Assembly: GCA_965227145.1 (NCBI GenBank)
Contig: OZ245730.1
Coordinates: 5,022,001 to 5,086,000 of the forward strand
DNA: 64,000 nt
Direction of reading: 5' to 3'
From: JACKAQ01 sp965227145
Lineage (GTDB): Bacteria > Calditrichota > Calditrichia > RBG-13-44-9 > J075
Shown: positions 45,898-54,682 of the stretch, piece by piece
How positions within the stretch are numbered: position 1 is the stretch's first letter
How the letters are laid out: every line of letters starts with the position of its first letter
The notes under the pieces: model-generated
What the model was told of the DNA's origin: nothing
Seen by the model: the letters and a program-made list of their open reading frames with translations, nothing else
Database searches by the model: none
Position numbers and translations under genes: made by a program

Positions 45898-46434
45898 CTA
45901 CGTCAGATAAAACACTTTCGGGCGCGTGCCCGCTTCCGGCAACAACGAATGATGATGTCGCGATTTCAGCAATTTGCTCACATCGCTGTCCGGGTCGTCC
46001 AGATCGCCAAAGTGCATGCAATGCGTCGGACAAACCGATACGCACGCCGGTTTCAATCCTTCGCGAACGCGGTGAAAACAGAAGGTGCATTTGTCCACAT
46101 AACCTTCCGGGTGAACGTAACGCGCATCGTACGGGCAGGAGGCGATGCAGGCTTTGCAGCCGGTGCACAGATCGCGTTTGACCATCACCACGCCGCCGGT
46201 TTCCACAAAGCTGGCACCGGTCGGGCAGCAGCGCACGCAGGGCGGATTTTCGCAGTGATTGCAGCGTTCGCTGCGGATTTCCATGTGCAAATTAGGGAAC
46301 GCGCCGTTCACATCTTCCACAATCCAGTCGCGGCAGAAACCTTCCGGCACCTGATTTTCGGTTTTGCAGGCAACCACGCAATCGGCGCAGCCGACGCATC
46401 GTTTGGTATCGATCACCATTGCATATCGTGCCAT
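45898..46434 (-). CDS. Four-cluster ferredoxin-type subunit (PsrB/PhsB/DmsB family) (178 aa)
   Basis: This is the electron-transfer subunit with four cysteine groups: CVGCADCVVAC (from C13), CNHCENPPCVRCCP, CTGCKACIASCP and CTFC...CVSVC. They should bind four [4Fe-4S] clusters between the catalytic subunit and the membrane anchor. There is no signal peptide; such subunits usually travel with the Tat-exported catalytic subunit. Its ATG overlaps the stop of the upstream gene by one base (TAATG). It ends at a REP-like hairpin. Confidence 0.93.
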   Translation of the reverse strand: MARYAMVIDTKRCVGCADCVVACKTENQVPEGFCRDWIVEDVNGAFPNLHMEIRSERCNHCENPPCVRCCPTGASFVETGGVVMVKRDLCTGCKACIASCPYDARYVHPEGYVDKCTFCFHRVREGLKPACVSVCPTHCMHFGDLDDPDSDVSKLLKSRHHHSLLPEAGTRPKVFYLT

Positions 46435-48692
46435 TATGCCACCCCTTCCGTATCCGCAACCTGCTGTGTTGCCCGTTCGAATGTCACAAAATTGCCGCGC
46501 ATGCCGGTGCCGCCCATAATCGGGTCAACCTTGATTTTTGTGATAAGGTCGTTATCGTTCGCGCCGCGCAGGTAGGATCGCTTCATGCGTTTGTCGCTGT
46601 GCCCGAAACCGTGCACCATGTACACACAATCGTGGCGGATGCGCTCGGTCACTTTCGCGCGGACCTTGTTGGTTTTCACACCGTCCTGATTCACCAGAAC
46701 CACGTATTCCCCGTTTTTGATGCCGTAAATTTTGGCGACATCCGTGTTGATCCACACCTCGTTTTCCGGCATCAGTTCGGCGAGCAGCGGATTGTTGGTG
46801 GTTCGCCCGAAGGTGTGCATCGGTGCGCGACCGTAAAGCAGCCGGAAGTAGCCGTTCGGCGGCTCTTCGTGATGGGTGTATTTTGGCACAGCGTCGAATC
46901 CGTATGCCCGCAGCGTTTCGGATGCCAGCTCAATTTTACCGCTCGGCGTGTTGAATTCCGGCGCAACGCCATCCTCAAAATACAGCGGGTAACGATCCGG
47001 CAGGGTGAGCACGCCTTTTTCCTTCATTTCCGCGAGGCTGGAACCGATCGATTTCAACTGATCGTCGAGATAATCCTCGATGTTTTCCCACGGGAAATAT
47101 TCGCCGAGCCCAAGCTTTAGCCCAAGTTCGCGGGTGATCCACCAGCCGGGTTTGGAATTGAAACGCGGCTCGAACGCCGGTGCGCGCAACGCGATGGTGG
47201 ACACGCGTCCGGGGGAAATCCGCAGATCGTCGTAGCGTTCCAGATACGAACATTCCGGCAACACCACGTCCGCGTAACCGGTGATTTCCGCAGGCATCAG
47301 ATCGATGGCAACCAGTAAATCGAGATTCTGGATTGCCTCGATGGTCTTTTTCGGTTGCGGCAGCGTGAGCAGCAAATTTGTGCCGTAAACGATCCATCCT
47401 TTGAAATTGCAACCGTTGCGACCGGTGGGAATCGTCGCGTCGCAGATACCGCTGGCCAGCGCCAGACTCGCCAACGGGAATTCGCCGTTCAGCGCATCGC
47501 GCCAGTCGCGGCGATAATCCGGGTATTTGGGATATTTGTATTTCGGAATGCTGGCTTTATTCGGATAATAAAACCCGCCGCGACGTCCCCAACTGCCCAG
47601 CAGCGCGTTGAGAATCGCGCCGGCGCGAACGCGTTGGGTATCGTCGCCGTACCAGGTCACGTGGCGACCGGGATGAATGAGCGTCGCCGGTTTGTGATGC
47701 GCCATTTCCCGTGCGGTTTCGCGAATCACATCCGGTTTGATAGTGGTGATCGGATACGCCCATTCCGGCGTATTTTCCGCCACCGCGGCTTTCAGTTCGT
47801 CGAACCCGACCGTGTTTTGCTCGACGTATGCTTTGTCGTATAATTCTTCGTTGATGATCACGTGAATCCAGGCCAGCATCAACGCCAGATCCGTTGCCGG
47901 GCGAATCGGCAGCCAGTATTTGGATTTGCTGGCGGCGGTGGAATAGCGCGGATCAACCGTGATAACCGTTGCGCCGTTGCCGATAGCTTCGGCAAATTCC
48001 TGCACCTGCGTGTTGTGCATGTTCTCGCCGAGATGGCTGCCGATCAGCACGATGCATTTGCTGTTACGAATATCGGTCCGCTCCGGCGAAGACACCACTT
48101 CGCCAAAAGTGAGCATGTAAGCTTCCTCGCGCGGTCCGCGACACTGCGCATACGATGGCGCAGTCACGTTGTTCGAACCGTATGCGCGGAGCAGGTGTTT
48201 CAGCCAGTCACCGCCGGAGCCGTGGGTGAACAGCGCCACACATTCCGGACCGTGTTCCTCAGCGATTTTTTTCATTTTTTGGGCGATAACTTCCAGCGCT
48301 TCGTCCCATGTGGCTTCGCGGAAAGTTTGTTTGCCGTTCACCACATCGCGGATGAGCGGCGTTTTCAGCCGTTCGTCATCCAGATATGCACCCAATCCGC
48401 CGGTACCGCGCGGACAAAGCCGCCCGTTGCAGTTCGGGTCTTCGGGATTCCCGGTGATTTTCCACGGTTTGCCGTCCAGCGCGTACACCCAGCCGGCGCA
48501 CTTCCAGAAACAGATTTCGCAAACAGTGGGCGCGAGCCGCTGCACGCCGTCAACAACGGTATTTGCCGCGTTCATAGCCACATTACCGCCGAGGCTGTCT
48601 GAAACGGCACCAATCATTCCGCCGCTAACAGCCAACCCGCCCAAACCCAGGCCGCTGATTTTGATAAATTCTCTTCTCGAAAAGGGGCGCAT
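46434..48692 (-). CDS. Molybdopterin oxidoreductase catalytic subunit, PsrA/PhsA/SoeA type (752 aa)
   Basis: A Tat signal (SRREFIKISGLGLGGLAV) directs export. A [4Fe-4S] site is formed by C58, C61, C65 and C93. The Mo-bisMGD domains follow, with the likely Mo ligand C184 in PSYAQCRGPREEAY. The C-terminal cofactor-binding domain has NGEYVVLVNQDG. The family reduces polysulfide or thiosulfate, or oxidises sulfite (SoeA). The neighbouring YeeE/YedE and rhodanese genes favour a sulfur substrate, but direction and substrate are not decided by sequence. I chose the ATG at 48692 with AAAGG upstream and with the Tat motif close to the N-terminus. Earlier in-frame ATGs lie at 48707 and 48728. Confidence 0.9.
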   Translation of the reverse strand: MRPFSRREFIKISGLGLGGLAVSGGMIGAVSDSLGGNVAMNAANTVVDGVQRLAPTVCEICFWKCAGWVYALDGKPWKITGNPEDPNCNGRLCPRGTGGLGAYLDDERLKTPLIRDVVNGKQTFREATWDEALEVIAQKMKKIAEEHGPECVALFTHGSGGDWLKHLLRAYGSNNVTAPSYAQCRGPREEAYMLTFGEVVSSPERTDIRNSKCIVLIGSHLGENMHNTQVQEFAEAIGNGATVITVDPRYSTAASKSKYWLPIRPATDLALMLAWIHVIINEELYDKAYVEQNTVGFDELKAAVAENTPEWAYPITTIKPDVIRETAREMAHHKPATLIHPGRHVTWYGDDTQRVRAGAILNALLGSWGRRGGFYYPNKASIPKYKYPKYPDYRRDWRDALNGEFPLASLALASGICDATIPTGRNGCNFKGWIVYGTNLLLTLPQPKKTIEAIQNLDLLVAIDLMPAEITGYADVVLPECSYLERYDDLRISPGRVSTIALRAPAFEPRFNSKPGWWITRELGLKLGLGEYFPWENIEDYLDDQLKSIGSSLAEMKEKGVLTLPDRYPLYFEDGVAPEFNTPSGKIELASETLRAYGFDAVPKYTHHEEPPNGYFRLLYGRAPMHTFGRTTNNPLLAELMPENEVWINTDVAKIYGIKNGEYVVLVNQDGVKTNKVRAKVTERIRHDCVYMVHGFGHSDKRMKRSYLRGANDNDLITKIKVDPIMGGTGMRGNFVTFERATQQVADTEGVA

Positions 48693-48733
48693 TTTTTCGC
48701 CTTTCATTTTGTCACAGTAACTTGACATTATAT

Positions 48734-48749
48734 ATCAACTTAAGTGCCA
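48734..48749 (-). promoter_or_regulatory. Candidate sigma-54-like promoter of the sulfur operon
   Basis: On the minus strand, TGGCAC (48749-48744), five bases, and TTGAT (48738-48734) match the -24/-12 pattern TGGCAC-N5-TTGCW except for the C of the -12 element. Transcription would start about 30 bases before the ATG. It is an inference from pattern only. Confidence 0.4.
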
Positions 48750-48758
48750 AACATTTGA

Positions 48759-48778
48759 ACATGTAAATAAATACATGT
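48759..48778. promoter_or_regulatory. Inverted repeat upstream of the sulfur operon, possible operator
   Basis: Perfect arms ACATGTA (48759-48765) and TACATGT (48772-48778) have a six-base spacer. The repeat lies ten bases upstream of the promoter-like element on the minus strand. The spacing and symmetry suit a dimeric regulator. The arms differ from the FNR/CRP consensus. Confidence 0.35.
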
Positions 48779-49138
48779 ATTACATTTATTTACTCGTACT
48801 TATAGGAAGACTTGCAAAAAAGAATACATGCCACAATTTTGAACACCACCAAATAAAAAATACGCTTAACTATTGGATAATATTAACCCTACCCGATCAC
48901 AGTCGGATAAATCTCCCTCCAAAATGTGGCAGATATGTTCGAGCCGGTTTCCACAGAAATGATCAAATCCGGCGCAAGCATAGCGCGCTTTTCCAATTGT
49001 TTCAGGGTGATTTTGCAGCAAATTGTTTTCATTTTCAAAATCGCGCAATACGGATGGACAATTGCATTTTCCGGTCGCAGATCATATATTCACGCAGCCG
49101 AAAACCGGTAACTCATTAATTCAAACAAAAGGCTTTTC

Positions 49139-50713
49139 ATGACAGTTCTGGACTGGAGCATCATTGCGGCATATCTGGCGGCGATGGTCGGGATGAGTGT
49201 GTATTTGGGGCGAAATCAAAAAAATCAGGATGATTATTATGTTGGCGGGCGAACCTTACCGTGGTGGGCGATCGGCGTTTCGACGATGGCAACCCAAACC
49301 TCCGCAATCAGTTTTATTTCCAAACCGGCGTTTGTGGCGCTGAAACCCGGCGGCGGGCTAACCTGGCTGCAATTTGAGCTGGCACTCCCCTTCGCGATCA
49401 TTGTTGTGATGGTGTTTTTGCTCCCGTTTTTCCGCAAATTGCAGTTGGTCAGCGTTTACGAGTATCTGGAAATGCGCTACGATGCATCGGTTCGCTACCT
49501 CATCAGCGGTGTGTTTTTAGTGAGTCGAGGTATGGCAGCCGGCGTTATTATTTACGCCACCGCAATTGTGCTCGCTGTTTGTCTGGAGGTTCCGCTATGG
49601 GTAACCATTTTGCTCATCGGCATTATTACGTTGATTTATGACACCATCGGCGGGATGAAAGCCGTGGTGTATTCCGACGTGGTGCAGATGACCATTTTGC
49701 TGTTTGGGATTATGGCCTGCATCTTTTTCGCCATCGAAGAAGTGGGCAGCATCGCAAAAATTTTCGAAATTTTTCCTGACGACCGGATGCGGGCAATCAG
49801 CATGGCCGGCGGTTTTGACGGCAGCTCGGAAGCGCCGTTTTGGGGCATTTTGCTCGGCGGTTTTTTTCTCTACATTTCTTATTACGGCACGGATCAAAGC
49901 CAGGTGCAGCGCGGGCTTTCCTCGGATACAACGGAAGCCACCAAAAAATCGTTGTTTTTCAACGGGATTGTGCGATTCCCGCTGACGGTGCTGTATATGC
50001 TGATGGGCATTGCCGTTGGCGCAGTGTATTTTCAGTCACCGGATTTGCAGGCGGTTGTGCCGATAGACAATTACGATTATATGATTCCGCAATATATTTT
50101 GTTACACCTGCCAACCGGTTTGCGGGCAATTTTGTTTGCCGCAATTTTAGCTGCGGCAATGTCCAGTCTCGATTCCGCACTGAACTCGCTTTCCGCGGCA
50201 ACCATGCGCGATTTTATCACCCGGAAACACCATTATGAATCACAAAAAGAATTGTTCCTCAGCAAAGTTGTAACGGTGATTTGGGGATTATCGATCACCG
50301 CGTTTGCCTTTGCTGTCGGCGCAATTGAGGGAACGGTGGTGGAAGTTGTCAACAAAATCGGTTCTGCATTTTACGGGCCAATCGTCGCAACATTTTTGAT
50401 CGGCGTGATTTCCAAACGGGTGAACAGCCGGGGTATTTTCGCCGGAATTATTGCAGGGGTTGGGCTGAACCTCTATCTTTGGCTGTTGCAACCGCAGGTG
50501 TACTGGATGTGGTGGAACCTGATCGGCTGTGCGGTTACGGCGGTTGTGGCATACGGTTTCAGCGGTTTTGGCGCGGCGCCGGATAAAAAAACCATCAACG
50601 AATACACCATCACCGACGGCACCATTTTCGCAGCAGAACGCAACTGGATGCCTTATTATATCGCGCTTGGCGTATATTTTGTGCTGATGTTAGTCATCCT
50701 TTTTGCGCTATAA
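49139..50713 (+). CDS. Sodium:solute symporter, SSS family (524 aa)
   Basis: This is a membrane protein with about 13-14 helices. The family patterns are visible: DDYYVGGRTLPWWAIGVS, TSAISFISKPAF, YDTIGGMKAVVYSDVVQM and FAAILAAAMSSLDSALNS (a sodium-site region). The family imports sugars, amino acids, vitamins or sialic acid with Na+. The SGLT/NIS-like branch cannot be narrowed by eye. There is no strong ribosome site; the ATG follows AAAAGGCTTTTC. It is divergent from the sulfur operon and convergent with glnA. Confidence 0.9.
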   Translation: MTVLDWSIIAAYLAAMVGMSVYLGRNQKNQDDYYVGGRTLPWWAIGVSTMATQTSAISFISKPAFVALKPGGGLTWLQFELALPFAIIVVMVFLLPFFRKLQLVSVYEYLEMRYDASVRYLISGVFLVSRGMAAGVIIYATAIVLAVCLEVPLWVTILLIGIITLIYDTIGGMKAVVYSDVVQMTILLFGIMACIFFAIEEVGSIAKIFEIFPDDRMRAISMAGGFDGSSEAPFWGILLGGFFLYISYYGTDQSQVQRGLSSDTTEATKKSLFFNGIVRFPLTVLYMLMGIAVGAVYFQSPDLQAVVPIDNYDYMIPQYILLHLPTGLRAILFAAILAAAMSSLDSALNSLSAATMRDFITRKHHYESQKELFLSKVVTVIWGLSITAFAFAVGAIEGTVVEVVNKIGSAFYGPIVATFLIGVISKRVNSRGIFAGIIAGVGLNLYLWLLQPQVYWMWWNLIGCAVTAVVAYGFSGFGAAPDKKTINEYTITDGTIFAAERNWMPYYIALGVYFVLMLVILFAL

Positions 50714-50758
50714 ATGCTCCCCGCTTTCCTCCCTTTTCAATTTTTCAGAAACAAAAAA

Positions 50759-50792
50759 AAGCCCGGCAGTCGAACAATTGACCACCGGGCTT
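50759..50792 (-). terminator. Terminator downstream of glnA
   Basis: The arms AAGCCCGG (50759-50766) and CCGGGCTT (50785-50792) are followed on the minus strand by a run of eight T (the A-run at 50753-50760). It lies 29 bases after the glnA stop codon. Confidence 0.85.
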
Positions 50793-50820
50793 AGTGAGGT
50801 GTTTCTTAAAAGACGCTATT

Positions 50821-52239
50821 TTAGGCATCGAAATACAGCGCGAATTCATATGGATGCGGGCGCAGGCGCAGTGCATCTACTTCGTTTGCGCGTTTGTAGG
50901 CAATCCACGTTTCGACCACATCCTTGGTGAACACATCGCCTTTCAGCAGGAATTCGTGATCTGCTTCCAGTGCATCCAGCGCATCGGAAAGCGATGCCGG
51001 TGTGGATGGCACTTCGGCCAATTCTTCGGGTGACAGATCGTAAATATCGCGATCCAGCGGTTCGCCCGGATGAATTTTGTTCTGGATACCGTCCAATCCA
51101 GCCATCAGCATGGCGCTGAACGCCAGATACGGGTTACAGGTCGGGTCCGGGCAACGGAATTCGATCCGTTTAGCTTTCGGGCTGTTCGAATACATCGGAA
51201 TACGAACGGCGGCGCTGCGGTTCCGCTGCGAATACGCCAGGTTTACCGGGGCTTCGTAACCGGGCACCAATCGTTTGTAGGAGTTGGTTGTCGGGTTGGA
51301 CAATGCCACCAGTGCCTGGGCATGTTTCAAAATTCCGCCGATGTAATACAATGCCATATCGCTCAATCCGGCATAGCCGCTGCCGGCGAACAACGGTTTG
51401 TCAGCTTTCCACAAACTTTGGTGAACGTGCATTCCGGAGCCATTATCACCAAAAATCGGTTTGGGCATAAACGTAACGGTTTTGCCGTGTCTGCGGGCAA
51501 CGTTTTTCACGATGTATTTGTAGAGCAACATTGCATCCGCCTGTTTTACGAGCGGGCCAAATTTGAGGTCGATTTCGGACTGACCGCCGCTGGCAACTTC
51601 GCCGTGATGGCATTCCACATCCAGTCCGCATTCCTGCATCACCAACATCATTTCGCTGCGCAGATCTGCATACACATCATGCGGCGGAACGGGGAAGTAA
51701 CCTTCTTTATAGCGCGGTTTGTAGCCAAGGTTCGGACCTTCGTCCTTTCCGGTGTTCCAGCGTCCGGCAACGGAATCGATGAAATAGTAACCGGAGTTAG
51801 CGGTTTGGTCGAAACGGATATCGTCAAAAATAAAAAATTCCGCTTCCGGGCCAAAAAATGCGACATCTGCCAAGCCGGTGGATTGCACGTAAGCTTCCGC
51901 TTTTTGGGCAATTGCACGGGGGCAACGGCTGTATTTTTGTCTGGTAACCGGATCGTACACGTTGGCAATCATGCTAACAGTAACCGGTTTCAGAAAGGGA
52001 TCGATCATCGCTGTTTCCGGATCGGGAATGACGATCATGTCACTTTCGTTGATCGCCTGCCAGCCGCGCATGCTGGAACCGTCGAAGCCGAAACCATCTT
52101 CGAAAATATCATCTTTAAGATAGGAAATCGGCACGGAAAAGTGCTGCCAGAGTCCCGGAAAATCCATGAATTTGATATCCAGAATTTTCGCGCCGGAATC
52201 TTTGGCAAGCTTGAATACATCTGCTGGGGATTTGGGCAT
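50821..52239 (-). CDS. glnA: Type I glutamine synthetase (472 aa)
   Basis: It makes glutamine from glutamate, ammonia and ATP, as a dodecamer. Visible landmarks are DIKFMDFPGLWQHFSVP, FGPEAEFFIFDDI, NGSGMHVHQSLW (as DNGSGMHVHQSLW), the ATP-binding NPTTNSYKRLVPGYEAPVN and RIEFRCPDPTCNPYLAF. Y400 in DRDIYDLSPEE corresponds to the Tyr that is adenylylated by GlnE in the GSI-beta group. The 472-residue length is as in E. coli. AGGAGGT precedes the ATG. It is the last gene of an amtB-glnB-glnA run on the minus strand, separated from glnB by 244 bases. Confidence 0.97.
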   Translation of the reverse strand: MPKSPADVFKLAKDSGAKILDIKFMDFPGLWQHFSVPISYLKDDIFEDGFGFDGSSMRGWQAINESDMIVIPDPETAMIDPFLKPVTVSMIANVYDPVTRQKYSRCPRAIAQKAEAYVQSTGLADVAFFGPEAEFFIFDDIRFDQTANSGYYFIDSVAGRWNTGKDEGPNLGYKPRYKEGYFPVPPHDVYADLRSEMMLVMQECGLDVECHHGEVASGGQSEIDLKFGPLVKQADAMLLYKYIVKNVARRHGKTVTFMPKPIFGDNGSGMHVHQSLWKADKPLFAGSGYAGLSDMALYYIGGILKHAQALVALSNPTTNSYKRLVPGYEAPVNLAYSQRNRSAAVRIPMYSNSPKAKRIEFRCPDPTCNPYLAFSAMLMAGLDGIQNKIHPGEPLDRDIYDLSPEELAEVPSTPASLSDALDALEADHEFLLKGDVFTKDVVETWIAYKRANEVDALRLRPHPYEFALYFDA

Positions 52240-52483
52240 AACTACCTCCTAAGCGTTAATAGAATAAAAACAATGGTTTATGATTTTAGAGATAATGAAT
52301 ATTTACAGAACAGCCTGAGAAGCCAGAAAATATTCGACATTTATTTTTACAAGATAACCCACGATTTATGCTTCAGACAGAAATTTCTCGATTTCTTAAC
52401 TTGAGCCGCAAAAACATCGCCCGGCGAATGATCTGTCCGCCGAGCGACGCCTATTACGCATAGGAGGACCCAAGGTAAAGTGG
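52240..52483. other. glnB-glnA intergenic region (244 bases)
   Basis: On the minus strand a hairpin GCTCGGCG...CGCCGGGC (arms near 52414-52421 and 52433-52441) lies shortly after glnB. It has no T-run and may be an attenuator or stability element. The stretch next to glnA is AT-rich and may contain a promoter of its own. No sigma-54-like pattern was seen here. Confidence 0.35.
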
Positions 52484-52825
52484 TTATCCGATTGCTGTCT
52501 GTCCGCTTTCACCGGTACGAATGCGAATGCACTCACCGAGTTCCAGAACAAAAATTTTTCCGTCGCCAACTTTTCCGGTTTTGGCACCGGCGATGATGGC
52601 ATCGACGGTTGGTTTTACATAATCCGCATTCACGGCAATTTCCAGACGAACGCGTTTCAGCAAATCCACTTCCATGCCCGCACCGCGATAATCCTCGTGG
52701 TAGCCGTGCGCTTCGCCGCAACCGAGGGCGTTGGTTACAGACATTTTGAACACTTTTGAATCGAAGAGCGCTTGTTTTACAGAGTTCAGTCGCTCCGGTT
52801 GGATGTAGGCAATAATCAGTTTCAT
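52484..52825 (-). CDS. glnB: PII signal-transduction protein, GlnB/GlnK type, without Tyr51 (113 aa)
   Basis: This trimeric sensor reads 2-oxoglutarate, ATP and ADP. The fold is complete: KLIIAYIQPERLNSVKQAL at the start, the T-loop at 37-55, the B-loop TGKVGDGKIFVLE, and the C-terminal signature RIRTGESGQTAI. In the T-loop the sequence is YRGAGMEVDLL: Y46 is kept, but position 51, the uridylylation Tyr of GlnB/GlnK, is Met. Control by GlnD in the usual way is thus excluded. The gene lies directly after amtB, so its main job is probably to plug the ammonium channel (GlnK role). GAGGAA precedes the ATG. Confidence 0.93.
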   Translation of the reverse strand: MKLIIAYIQPERLNSVKQALFDSKVFKMSVTNALGCGEAHGYHEDYRGAGMEVDLLKRVRLEIAVNADYVKPTVDAIIAGAKTGKVGDGKIFVLELGECIRIRTGESGQTAIG

Positions 52826-52906
52826 TCTTTCGTTTTTTCCTCAATTAGGTTGATTCAGCAACACTTTGCGAATTATTTCCGTCACAACATCTCAATTTCA
52901 ACAGCA

Positions 52907-54208
52907 TTATTGGTTGGAGAAAATCTGGAAACCGCTGTATGCTTCCATGCCGTGTTCGCCGATATCCAGCCCCTGCAATTCTTCGTCTTCCGAAACGCGG
53001 ATACCAATGGTCGCTTTCAGCACATAAAAAATGATGAATGCGCTCGTAAAGCAGAACACGCCAACCGATGCAACGCCGATCAACTGCGCCAAAAGGGTGT
53101 GTTCGGGATTGGTGCTGAAAATTCCCACAGCCAGCGTTCCCCAAATACCGCAAACCAGGTGAACGGAAATCGCGCCAACCGGATCGTCGATGCGAATTTT
53201 ATCGAAGAAAATAACCGCCAGCACAACCAGCGTTCCGGCAATCAGCCCGATGATAACGGACGACATCACCGTTACCGAATCCGCACCGGCCGTAATTCCG
53301 ACCAAACCGGCGAGGCAGCCGTTGAGCACCATCGATAAATCGGGCTTTTTCTGAACTGTCCACGATGTCATCATCGCACCCATAATACCGGCAGCGGCAG
53401 CCAGCGTTGTTGTCACAAACACAAACGAAACCGGACCGGGATCGGCAGAAAGCACAGAGCCACCGTTAAAACCAAACCAGCCGAGCCACAGCAAAAATAC
53501 ACCGATTGTTGCCATCGGTAAATTGTGTCCCATAATGGGTTTAACCGATCCGTTCACATATTTTCCGATCCGTGGCCCGAGCAACAAAACGCCTGCCAAC
53601 GCGCCCCATCCGCCAACGGAGTGGACAATGGTTGAACCGGCGAAATCGTAAAAGTTCAGGTCATCCAGCCAACCGGCGCCCCATTTCCAGGAGCCGACGA
53701 TCGGGTAAATGATCGCAACATAAATTGCGGTAAATATCAAAAAACTATGGAGCTTAACACGTTCCGCAACGGCACCGGAAACGATGGTTGCGGCGGTTGC
53801 GGCAAACATCCCCTGAAACATAAAATCTGTCCAGTAGGTGTAGCCGGCGTTGTATGCGCTGGTAATTCCGGCGTCGTCTGTTGCCAGACCAAATCCGGCA
53901 AATCCCAGAACTTTCCCGAAGAAAAATTCGCCGGGATACATCAGGTTGAAACCGTCCAGCGCGTATGTCAAAATCCCGATCGCAACGATCGCGGTATTTT
54001 TGAACAAAATATTCACTGTGTTTTTGGGGCGGGTAAGCCCGGCTTCCAACGTTGCAAAACCCAGATGCATGATAAAAACCAGAAACGTAGCCACCAACAT
54101 CCACGTATTGTTTACCGTGAACATCTCCGCAGAGATGGGATCATCCGCGAACAGCGTTCCACCCATCGGAATCAGCAGCAGCAATATGAGCATTAACAAT
54201 TTCTTCAT
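52907..54208 (-). CDS. amtB: Ammonium transporter (433 aa)
   Basis: It moves ammonium through a trimeric channel. An N-terminal signal peptide (KKLLMLILLLLIPMGGTLFA) is followed by eleven helices. The pore histidines are in IVHSVGGWGALAG and SVHLVCGIWGTLA, and the family stretch TRPKNTVNILFKN comes after helix two. The C-terminal tail (DEELQGLDIGEHGMEAY) matches the conserved element that contacts PII proteins. GAGGAGAT lies before the ATG. The glnB gene follows after 81 bases. Confidence 0.96.
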   Translation of the reverse strand: MKKLLMLILLLLIPMGGTLFADDPISAEMFTVNNTWMLVATFLVFIMHLGFATLEAGLTRPKNTVNILFKNTAIVAIGILTYALDGFNLMYPGEFFFGKVLGFAGFGLATDDAGITSAYNAGYTYWTDFMFQGMFAATAATIVSGAVAERVKLHSFLIFTAIYVAIIYPIVGSWKWGAGWLDDLNFYDFAGSTIVHSVGGWGALAGVLLLGPRIGKYVNGSVKPIMGHNLPMATIGVFLLWLGWFGFNGGSVLSADPGPVSFVFVTTTLAAAAGIMGAMMTSWTVQKKPDLSMVLNGCLAGLVGITAGADSVTVMSSVIIGLIAGTLVVLAVIFFDKIRIDDPVGAISVHLVCGIWGTLAVGIFSTNPEHTLLAQLIGVASVGVFCFTSAFIIFYVLKATIGIRVSEDEELQGLDIGEHGMEAYSGFQIFSNQ

Positions 54209-54682
54209 TCCGAATATCTCCTCAATAATTTCAGTTTTGACGGTTGATTAATGTTCTTTATTCATGCATAAATTTTTCCAACGCCCATTATTTAACAATT
54301 GACGTGCCAGATTTTCCGATTTTCGGGTGAATTGCGGAATTGCAGCAGACGATTTCAGCAAACCGAACGGTTGTAAGTAATGATGAAATGGATGTTTAAA
54401 CGGCAGGAAAAACAGTTGGTAAATCAAATATAAATATACATTTAAATTCGATACTTAAACATATTCGACTAACGTAAATACGAATCACAGGTCACCCAAA
54501 GCATATTTACGCAAGTCATTGTAATGGATGGTTTTTCTGAGAAACCGGATTTTATTTGAAAAAAAATTTGCGGCGGGCACATGTGGTGATAAAAACAGAC
54601 AGCTTTTCAGGCGATTCCTTTAAAACATATCGTCCAAAATTGGGCAATTGTACAATCCAGGGCAGGTGCAATTAGTTTGAGA
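54209..54682. other. Gap of 474 bases upstream of amtB
   Basis: It contains the sigma-54-like promoter at 54294-54309, an AT-rich stretch at 54420-54480 and a 10-base palindrome ATTGTACAAT at 54647-54656 close to the end of the NtrC-type gene. No gene was found. The length and AT-richness suit an enhancer-dependent promoter region. Confidence 0.5.
54294..54309 (-). promoter_or_regulatory. Candidate sigma-54-like promoter of amtB-glnB-glnA
   Basis: On the minus strand, TGGCAC (54309-54304), GTCAA, TTGTT (54298-54294) fits TGGCAC-N5-TTGCW apart from the C of the -12 element. It would give a leader of about 75 bases. An NtrC-type activator gene lies directly upstream on the same strand. Confidence 0.5.

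Larger units (their letters stand above)
48693..49138. other. Gap of 446 bases between the sulfur operon and a divergent symporter
   Basis: It holds a sigma-54-like promoter and an inverted repeat for the minus-strand operon (listed separately). The part from 48800 to 49138 must contain the promoter of the symporter gene; nothing decisive was seen there. Short open frames in it have no ribosome site. Confidence 0.5.

Noticed and set aside
48721..48738. TTGAC-N7-ATCAA as an FNR/CRP site before the sulfur operon
   Set aside because: The spacer is seven instead of four bases. It also overlaps the sigma-54-like element, so it was not listed as an FNR site.
48866..49048. 60-codon minus-strand frame upstream of the symporter
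   Set aside because: There is no ribosome site and no recognisable features. It lies in a promoter region.
51070..52404. Long plus-strand open frame opposite glnA (444 codons)
   Set aside because: It is an antisense shadow of glnA. The peptide has no domain features and glnA is beyond doubt.
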